Shown here: one piece after another, positions 5,285 through 10,659 of the stretch
Numbering within the stretch: the stretch's first letter is position 1
Layout: each line of letters begins with the position of its first letter
Made by a program: the position numbers and the translations under genes
Source: Chloroflexia bacterium
GTDB lineage: Bacteria > Chloroflexota > Chloroflexia > QHBQ01 > JADMIH01
Assembly: GCA_025927935.1 (NCBI GenBank)
Contig: JAICKM010000180.1
Location: 1-10,659 of the forward strand
Length of the DNA stretch: 10,659 nt
Direction: 5' to 3'
Notes under the pieces: model-generated
The model's database searches: none
What the model was told of the DNA's origin: nothing
Seen by the model: only the letters and a program-made list of their open reading frames with translations

Positions 5285-5923
5285 ATGTCGCAAACACCGG
5301 AATATATCACCATCGGGGAAGTGGTCGCACCGCACGGCGTGCGCGGCGAACTGCGCATCACCATGCTCAGCGATTTCCCGCAGCGCTTCCTGGCCCTGAA
5401 CCGGGTCTATCTCACCCCGCCTCCGCCCATCGGACCGCACCGCGGCGCGGCGGCGCCCGGCCCGCCCGAGGAGTATAAGGTGATGACCGCCCGCCTGCTC
5501 GGTGGGGGCAAAAAGCGGCTGTTTCCCCAGATCGACCCGGAAGATGCCGCGCGGACCGGTCCCTGGACGGGGCAGGTCCACCAGGCGCTGATTAAACTGG
5601 CCGGGATCAACGACCCGGAGACAGCGGCCACGGTGCGCGGCTATCTGCTGCAATTGCCCGCGGGCGAAGCCTGGCCCCTGCCGGCCGATACTTTTTACGC
5701 CTTTCAACTATATGATCTACCGGTGCTCACTCCCAATGATGTGCAGGTGGGTGTCGTCGAGGATTTGCTGGCGACTGGCAGTAATGATGTGTATGTGGTC
5801 CGCACCGTTGCGGGCAAAGAGCTCCTCGTACCCGCGGTGAAGGACATCGTGCTTGAGATCAACCCGGCGGGGGGCTATATCCGGATCAAGGACCCGGCCG
5901 AGTGGAGTGATGACGAAGACTAG
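5285..5923 (+). CDS. rimM: 16S rRNA processing/maturation factor RimM
   Basis: RimM assists maturation of the 30S head, working with S19 and 16S rRNA. The N-terminal beta-barrel begins with YITIGEVVAPHGVRGELRI (7-25), the family signature. The C-terminal PRC-barrel spans about 138-205 (YAFQLYDLPVLT, VGVVEDLLATGSNDVYVV, ELLVPAVKDIVLEI, IKDPAEW). At 212 residues it is about 35-40 longer than usual. The extra length sits in a Pro/Gly/Ala-rich stretch at 44-62 and in a loop at about 70-98, both inside the N-terminal domain. ATG at 5285 is chosen because the protein then starts just before the conserved strand; a TTG at 5261 is in frame but falls on the 3' side of the upstream stem. No strong Shine-Dalgarno is seen. 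The stop codon lies inside the next gene, so the two are probably coupled. Confidence 0.95.
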   Translation: MSQTPEYITIGEVVAPHGVRGELRITMLSDFPQRFLALNRVYLTPPPPIGPHRGAAAPGPPEEYKVMTARLLGGGKKRLFPQIDPEDAARTGPWTGQVHQALIKLAGINDPETAATVRGYLLQLPAGEAWPLPADTFYAFQLYDLPVLTPNDVQVGVVEDLLATGSNDVYVVRTVAGKELLVPAVKDIVLEINPAGGYIRIKDPAEWSDDED

Positions 5924-7256
5924 CCTGCCGCGGGCACCGTTAAGCCGCGTGCTGCGGCGCCCCCCCGGTTTTAAAGTTCTACCCCCCGTTCCCGACCAAC
6001 CTTCCAACAGCCTGCTACCATCCCAGATCCGCCACGGCATGCGCATGTCGATTGGCGACGGCGTCTTCGCGCAGATCTATATCAGCATCACCGCCGGCTC
6101 GTTTGTGACGGCGTTGGCGCTGTTCATGGGCGCGAGTGACTTTGTGCTGGGCCTCATCTCATCCATGCCGGTGCTGGCCCAGTTGGTCCAACTGCCGGCA
6201 GCCTGGATGGTCGAGCGGCGGGGCGACCGCCGGCCGATCACCGTCTGGTCCAGCCTGGGCCGGATGTTCTGGCTGATCCCCGTGCTGCTGTTGTTCGTGC
6301 CGATGGACCCGGCTGCGCGGCTCGGCATTGCCCTGCTGGCAATGGCATTGGCCTTCGGCCTGCTGGCGATCAGCACGAACGCCTGGCTGTCCTGGATGAG
6401 CGACCTCATTCCGCCGTCCCTGCGCGGGCGCTTCTTTAGCCTGCGTAGCACGGTCCTCGCCATCATCGGCCTGGGCGTGAGCTATGTGGGCGGGACCGTG
6501 CTGGACACGGCGCGCAAGGCCGGCCATGCGGAGTGGGGCTTTCTGGGCTTATTCACCGTCGCTTGTGCGGCGGGGCTGGTCAGCACCTATTTCGTCAGCC
6601 GCCAGCCGGAGCCGCCTTTCGCGCGGGCCGCCGGGGGCACCAGCTTCCGCAAGCTGGTGCAGGCGCCCTGGCGCGACCGTAGTTTCCGCGCCTTCATCTT
6701 CACGATGACCGTCTGGAGCATCGGGGTCAATATCGCCTCGCCGTTCTATAGCGCCCAGGCGCTCAAGAATCTGCATGTGAGTTATCAGCAACTCGCCACC
6801 CTCGACATGACGACCATCGCCGTGACGCTGCTGACGCAGCAATTCTGGGGCCGCTGGGCCGACCGCGTGGGCCACCGGCGTACCCTCATGATCAGCATGA
6901 TCGGCGCGTCGCCGCTGGCCCTGATGTGGCTCATCGCCACGCCCTCGTCGATCTGGCTGATCTACCTCAATAATGTGCTGTCGGGCATTTTCTGGCCGGG
7001 GGTGAACCTGTCGCTGAGCAACCGGCTCATGGAGCGCGCGCCCGCCGCCGGGCGGGCCGGCTACCTGGCGCTCTACTCGGCCATCACGGGCGGCCTGGCC
7101 TTTCTCGCCTCCATGTTCGGCGGAGTGATTGCCGGCGGTCTCGACGGCCGGCAATTTGAATTGGGGCCGCTGATTATGAATAACTACCAGGTGCTTTTCC
7201 TCATGGCGGGGGTGATTCGCATCAGCGTGGCGCTCTTGCGCAGCCCCAGGGTGTAG
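5910..7256 (+). CDS. Major facilitator superfamily (MFS) permease
   Basis: This is a 448-residue inner-membrane transporter with about 12 hydrophobic segments, organised as two six-helix halves joined by a hydrophilic loop at about 231-259. A motif A-like loop occurs between TM2 and TM3 (AAWMVERRGDRRP, 97-109), and again between TM8 and TM9 (WGRWADRVGHRR, 313-324). PPSLRGRFFSLR at 168-179 is a conserved cytoplasmic loop seen in many MFS proteins. The N-terminal tail before TM1 is long, about 50 residues, and basic/Pro-rich. ATG at 5910 overlaps rimM by 14 nt in another frame, with GGAG just upstream, which indicates coupling. An in-frame ATG at 5853 would overlap rimM further and has no support. 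Substrate cannot be predicted; no neighbouring gene suggests one. A hairpin terminator follows. Confidence 0.88.
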   Translation: MTKTSLPRAPLSRVLRRPPGFKVLPPVPDQPSNSLLPSQIRHGMRMSIGDGVFAQIYISITAGSFVTALALFMGASDFVLGLISSMPVLAQLVQLPAAWMVERRGDRRPITVWSSLGRMFWLIPVLLLFVPMDPAARLGIALLAMALAFGLLAISTNAWLSWMSDLIPPSLRGRFFSLRSTVLAIIGLGVSYVGGTVLDTARKAGHAEWGFLGLFTVACAAGLVSTYFVSRQPEPPFARAAGGTSFRKLVQAPWRDRSFRAFIFTMTVWSIGVNIASPFYSAQALKNLHVSYQQLATLDMTTIAVTLLTQQFWGRWADRVGHRRTLMISMIGASPLALMWLIATPSSIWLIYLNNVLSGIFWPGVNLSLSNRLMERAPAAGRAGYLALYSAITGGLAFLASMFGGVIAGGLDGRQFELGPLIMNNYQVLFLMAGVIRISVALLRSPRV

Positions 7257-7302
7257 CCGGATAGACCGCGCGGCGGGGGCCGGTGGTGAGGCTATAGAAC
7301 AC

Positions 7303-7343
7303 AAAAGAGCACGCCGTGTGTTAAGTGCGGCGTGCTCTTGATT
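7303..7343. terminator. Bidirectional hairpin terminator between MFS gene and glgB
   Basis: AAGAGCACGCCG (7305-7316) and CGGCGTGCTCTT (7328-7339) form a perfect 12-bp stem with an 11-nt loop. On the minus strand it is followed by TTTTGTGTT, a good U-run for ending glgB transcripts. On the plus strand the tail is weaker (TTGATTT). It lies 48 nt after the MFS stop and 15 nt after the glgB stop, as expected for a shared terminator between convergent genes. Confidence 0.85.
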
Positions 7344-7354
7344 TACCGGCCCGG

Positions 7355-9841
7355 TTACTGGGCGCTTTCCCCGGTCTTCCGGGTGCGCTTGCGTGGGGCC
7401 GGCGGCGCCTCCAGCCCCGCCGCGGGTTCCGCCGGGGCCGCCGGTTCGGTGAGGGCCTGCGCCGGTGGGGCGCCTTTTTTGCGGGTGCGCTTGGTAGGCG
7501 GACTCGCCGCGTTTTCCTCGATTACGGTGGTAGAAACTGTTTCCTGGCCTTCGACCGGCGCGTTCAGCGTATTGACTTCGGTGGGCGTCTCGACCGCCGC
7601 TTCCACGACCGGGGCCTCCGCCGCCGCTTCGGGCGGCAGAGGCGACGCCTTGAGCAGCAGCGTGCTCAAGGGCGGCAAGGTCAGGCAGATGGCGTAGCCC
7701 GTGCTCGACCAGTCCTGTGGGTAGGCTTCGACACCGCCCAGGTTGCCCTGGTTGCTGCCCCAGTAGGTCTCGGAGTCGCTGTTCAGGATCTCCTGGTAGA
7801 AGCCCGCGCGGGGCGCCGGGATGCAGTAGTTGTAGCGCGCCTGGGGCGTGAAGTTACAGACGACCAGGATCAGTTCGTTCGGATCCTGGCCGCGGCGAGC
7901 GAATGAGATGACGCTGTTCTCGTTGTCGTTGGCCGCCATCCACTGGAAGCCTTCCCAGCTATTGTCGATCTGCCAGAGCGCCGGTTCGCTGGTGTAGACG
8001 TGGACCAGGTCGTGGACGTAGCGGTGCAACTTCTGGTGCGATTCGTAGTTCAGTTCGTGCCAATCGAGGCTCTGCGTCTCAGTCCATTCCGCCCGCTGAC
8101 CGAACTCGCCGCCCATGAACAGCAGCTTTTTGCCGGGATGGCTGAACATATAACCGAAGAGCGTGCGCAGATTGGCGAACTGCTGCCAGCCGTCGCCGGG
8201 CATCTTGTTCAGCAATGAGTTCTTCAGATGCACCACCTCGTCATGCGACAGCGGCAGCAGAAAGTGTTCGCTGAAGGCGTAGATTAGCGAGAACGTGATC
8301 AGGTTGTGGTGGTAGCGCCGGTAGATCGGGTCATAGGCCATGTAGTCGAGCATGTCGTGCATCCAGCCCATGTTCCACTTGAAATCGAAGCCCAGCCCGC
8401 CCAGGAACGTAGGCTTCGTCACCATGGGCCAGGCGGTGGAGTCCTCGGCCATGGTCAGCACGTCGGGATGCTCCAGGTGGACCAGTTCGTTGAAGCGCTT
8501 GAGGAAGTCAATGGCCTCCAGGTTTTCGCGGCCTCCATATTTATTCGGGACCCAGGCGCCCTCCTTGCGTGAGAAATCAAGATACAGCAGCGAGGCGACA
8601 GCGTCGACCCGCAGCCCGTCGATATGATATTTGTCCAGCCAGAACAGCGCATTGGACAGCAGGAAGTTGCGTACCTCGTTGCGCCCGAAGTTGAACACCA
8701 GCGTGCCCCAATCGGGGTGCTCGCCCAACCGGGGGTCGGCATGTTCGTAGAGGTGGGTGCCGTCGAAATAATTCAGCCCGGAGATATCTTTGGGGAAGTG
8801 GGCGGGCACCCAGTCCAGGAACACGCCGATGCCTGCTTGATGGCACTGATCGACGAAGTACATGAAGTCTTCCGGCGTGCCATAGCGACTGGTGACGGCG
8901 TAATAGCCGGTGGTTTGATAGCCCCAGGAGCCGTCAAACGGGTGCTCGGACACGGGCATCAACTCGATGTGGGTAAAGCCCATATACTTGACATAATCCA
9001 CAAGTTGATGGGCGAGTTCCCTGTAGGTCAGCCAGCGATTGCTGTCTTCCGCGGCGCGCTTCCAGGAGCCGAGATGGACCTCATAGATGGCGATGGGCGC
9101 GTCCTGGCCGTTGTTCTGGGCGCGGTTGCTTATCCACTCCGCGTCGCCCCAATTATAGCGGGTCAGGTCGGCGACCACCGAAGCCGTGCGCGGGCGCAAC
9201 TCGCTATAGTAGCCGTAGGGATCGGCCTTTTGGACCAGGTAATCGTTGAAGCGCGACTTGATCTCGTACTTGTACGCTTCTCCTGGCCCCAGGCCGGGCA
9301 AGAAAATCTCCCAGATGCCCTGGCCGGGGTGGAAGCGCATCGGGTTCACGCGCCCATCCCAGTTGTTGAAGTTGCCGACCACGCTGACGCGCAAGGCATT
9401 GGGCGCCCAGACGGCGAAATGCACGCCGCGTACCCCGCCGGCTTCGCGCACGTGGGCGCCAAGTTTTTCGTAGGTGTGGTGGTGCGTGCCTTCGCCGATC
9501 AGGTAGAGGTCATAATCGGTGAGCAGCGGCCCAAACGAGTACGGATCGATCAGATCGACCGCGTGGCCGGCGGGATCGGTGGCGCGCAACGTATAGCCGA
9601 AAGGACCCTCGGCGGGGATGACGGCTTGAAAAAACCCATCCGGATGGATGCGCGCCATGTCGTCCACCGTGCCGTCGTCGCGGATGACCTGCAAGGTCGC
9701 GGTCCAGGGCAGAAACGCCCGAATCGCCATGGCCGGTTGTCCATCCTTCGTCACGGCGTGCGGTCCCAGGACGCTGAACGGGTCGCCGTTATACCCGTGC
9801 ACGATAGAATCGATGAGTTGCGGGGAAAGGTTGTCTGCCAC
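7355..9841 (-). CDS. glgB: 1,4-alpha-glucan (glycogen) branching enzyme, GH13, with extended C-terminal tail
   Basis: GlgB cuts an alpha-1,4 glucan chain and re-attaches it in alpha-1,6 linkage, creating branches in glycogen. The 828-residue protein has an N1 domain (about 10-107), a CBM48 (about 130-230), the GH13 barrel (about 250-620) and a beta C-domain (to about 731). All catalytic regions are present: DWVPAHF (343-349), [10 protein letters not shown] with nucleophile D413, MAEDSTAW with acid/base E466, and LSHDEV with D534. Residues 732-828 are extra: a Pro/Ala/Glu-rich tail with two basic KRTRK motifs (784-788 and 818-822). GTG at 9841 is chosen because AAGGAG lies 6 nt upstream; the open frame runs 38 codons further, but that part does not look like protein. 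The gene is convergent with the MFS gene. A methyltransferase lies 143 nt upstream on the same strand. No glgA, glgC or glgX is in the window. Confidence 0.97.
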   Translation of the reverse strand: MADNLSPQLIDSIVHGYNGDPFSVLGPHAVTKDGQPAMAIRAFLPWTATLQVIRDDGTVDDMARIHPDGFFQAVIPAEGPFGYTLRATDPAGHAVDLIDPYSFGPLLTDYDLYLIGEGTHHHTYEKLGAHVREAGGVRGVHFAVWAPNALRVSVVGNFNNWDGRVNPMRFHPGQGIWEIFLPGLGPGEAYKYEIKSRFNDYLVQKADPYGYYSELRPRTASVVADLTRYNWGDAEWISNRAQNNGQDAPIAIYEVHLGSWKRAAEDSNRWLTYRELAHQLVDYVKYMGFTHIELMPVSEHPFDGSWGYQTTGYYAVTSRYGTPEDFMYFVDQCHQAGIGVFLDWVPAHFPKDISGLNYFDGTHLYEHADPRLGEHPDWGTLVFNFGRNEVRNFLLSNALFWLDKYHIDGLRVDAVASLLYLDFSRKEGAWVPNKYGGRENLEAIDFLKRFNELVHLEHPDVLTMAEDSTAWPMVTKPTFLGGLGFDFKWNMGWMHDMLDYMAYDPIYRRYHHNLITFSLIYAFSEHFLLPLSHDEVVHLKNSLLNKMPGDGWQQFANLRTLFGYMFSHPGKKLLFMGGEFGQRAEWTETQSLDWHELNYESHQKLHRYVHDLVHVYTSEPALWQIDNSWEGFQWMAANDNENSVISFARRGQDPNELILVVCNFTPQARYNYCIPAPRAGFYQEILNSDSETYWGSNQGNLGGVEAYPQDWSSTGYAICLTLPPLSTLLLKASPLPPEAAAEAPVVEAAVETPTEVNTLNAPVEGQETVSTTVIEENAASPPTKRTRKKGAPPAQALTEPAAPAEPAAGLEAPPAPRKRTRKTGESAQ

Positions 9842-9847
9842 TGCAAG

Positions 9848-9853
9848 CTCCTT
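9848..9853 (-). promoter_or_regulatory. Ribosome-binding site fixing the glgB GTG start
   Basis: AAGGAG on the minus strand lies 6 nt before GTG at 9841. This is a strong Shine-Dalgarno and is the reason for preferring GTG over the upstream ATG at 9955. Confidence 0.75.
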
Positions 9854-9984
9854 GGCGCAATTATCCAAGCGGTTTCGCGAAGCCCCTATGCCGCAACTGG
9901 CGTGCCATGGAAAGTGGCGTATCCTCCGGCGGCCCGATCTCCAGCGGCGTGGCAACCGGTCGTAGCGGTTGGGGTGCTGGGCGG

Positions 9985-10659
9985 TTACCGCTTGATCGCC
10001 CGTGTCGCCATGTGCGTGGGCATGTAGCGTGCCAGCGGGGCGCCGGGGCGGCGATCCTCGTAGAACCCGGCCAGCAAGAAGCCCGCGGCCAGTTGCCCGC
10101 CGATCTGCGTTTCCAATGTGTGCCCGAACTCCAGGGCGTCCCCCTCCGCGATATACTGTTGCCGCTCGGCTTCAGAGAGGCTGGTCAGATCGGAGTAGGG
10201 CAGGGCGTACTTCACCTGGAGCAGGCCACTCTCGGCCAACTGCTGGTCAAACGTATACAACGCGGGGTTCAAGAACCCGGCGAGGAGTGCGCCGCCCGAT
10301 CGCAGCACTCGGAAAGCCTCCTCCCAGACCGGCTGCACGTTGGGCACATACATATTCGCGCAGGGATGCACGATGAGATCGAAGCCGGCATCGGCAAACT
10401 GCGACAGGTCGCGCATATCGCCCTCGACCGTCCGCAGCACCAGCCCGTCCCGGTCCGCGACCATGCGGTCCTGGGCCAGTTGTTTGGGCGAGTTGTCGAA
10501 CACAGTCACGGTTGCCCCGGCGGCGGCCAGGATGGGGCCTTGCTGGCCGCCGCCGCCCGCCAGGCAGAGCACATCCGTCCCGCGCAGATCGGGGAACCAG
10601 TCTTTGGGGATCGGTCTGGTGGGCGTCAAGATGATGTCCCATTGGCCCTGGCGGGCGGC
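9985..10659 (-). CDS. Class I SAM-dependent methyltransferase, 5' end cut by window edge
   Basis: The 224 residues visible are the C-terminal and central parts of a Rossmann-fold methyltransferase. The SAM-binding motif I is [20 protein letters not shown] followed by [11 protein letters not shown], whose aspartate would contact the ribose. GDMRDL corresponds to the adenine-binding region, and [16 protein letters not shown] with [19 protein letters not shown] is the usual post-core strand and helix. The C-terminal part ([27 protein letters not shown]) is shared by a widespread uncharacterised group. The frame is open to the right edge (reading [22 protein letters not shown]), which matches the family upstream of the SAM motif. 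The TTG at 10629 is therefore probably internal and the true start lies outside the window. The acceptor is unknown. It precedes glgB on the same strand with a 143-nt gap, so an operon link is possible but not shown. Confidence 0.9.
   Translation of the reverse strand, partial: AARQGQWDIILTPTRPIPKDWFPDLRGTDVLCLAGGGGQQGPILAAAGATVTVFDNSPKQLAQDRMVADRDGLVLRTVEGDMRDLSQFADAGFDLIVHPCANMYVPNVQPVWEEAFRVLRSGGALLAGFLNPALYTFDQQLAESGLLQVKYALPYSDLTSLSEAERQQYIAEGDALEFGHTLETQIGGQLAAGFLLAGFYEDRRPGAPLARYMPTHMATRAIKR

Noticed and set aside
6549..7304. Minus-strand open frame of 251 codons opposite the MFS gene
   Set aside because: His/Arg/Pro-rich composition typical of an antisense frame; the opposite strand encodes a clear 12-TM protein.
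9860..9865. GATAAT as a -10 box for glgB on the minus strand
   Set aside because: Transcription would begin at the Shine-Dalgarno itself, and there is no -35 at a proper distance.
8624..10027. Plus-strand open frame of 467 codons opposite glgB
   Set aside because: Long only because of the GC-rich reverse strand; glgB has all catalytic motifs and this frame has no recognisable domain.
1..10659. CRISPR array, transposase, toxin-antitoxin or defence cassette
   Set aside because: No spaced direct repeats, no recognisable nuclease, transposase or toxin domains on either strand; the CPBP gene alone is not evidence of an immunity system.

Overview
The window is high-GC bacterial DNA with tightly packed genes on both strands. 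Gene content and protein style (an rpsP-khpA-rimM translation cluster, a GAF/GGDEF sensor, a DUF2203 protein, a GH13 branching enzyme with a Pro/Ala/Glu tail) suggest a member of the Chloroflexota. That assignment is an inference from protein character; no rRNA or other phylogenetic marker was tested. I see nine complete genes and two cut by the window edges. There are no tRNA or rRNA genes, CRISPR arrays, transposases or phage genes.

Left part, minus strand (1-3988). A multi-GAF diguanylate cyclase runs off the left edge and has its own TATAAT promoter near 1685. Upstream of it lies a four-gene minus-strand cluster transcribed from an extended -10 promoter near 4045: a MerR/excisionase-type helix-turn-helix protein, a DUF2203 protein starting 4 nt after it, a flavin-reductase-like FMN protein, and a CPBP-family membrane protease starting 6 nt after that. 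The HTH gene has a good ribosome-binding site; the downstream genes have weak ones and probably rely on coupling.

Centre (3989-4535). This is a long divergent intergenic region with no convincing gene. It holds the HTH-operon promoter, a GCGAAGG/CGCGCC-type extragenic palindrome, a 26-nt-arm inverted repeat around a 94-nt interior, and a strong sigma70-type promoter (TTGACG-17-TATACT) with a leader of about 150 nt for the ribosomal operon.

Right-centre, plus strand (4536-7256). rpsP (S16), khpA (KH RNA-binding protein) and rimM (16S maturation factor) form the classical translation cluster. A 12-TM MFS permease overlaps the end of rimM by 14 nt, in the place where trmD/rplS often follow. A long stem with a T-rich 3' side lies between khpA and rimM. 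A 12-bp perfect hairpin at 7305-7339 ends both this operon and the convergent glgB.

Right part, minus strand (7355-10659). glgB (glycogen branching enzyme) has all catalytic motifs and an unusual tail of about 97 residues carrying two KRTRK motifs. Upstream of it, on the same strand, a SAM-dependent methyltransferase is cut by the right edge.

No clear defence or other novel multi-gene system is visible. The most unusual items are the structured intergenic element at 4174-4342, the khpA-rimM stem, the GlgB tail and the small HTH-DUF2203-flavoprotein-CPBP cluster.
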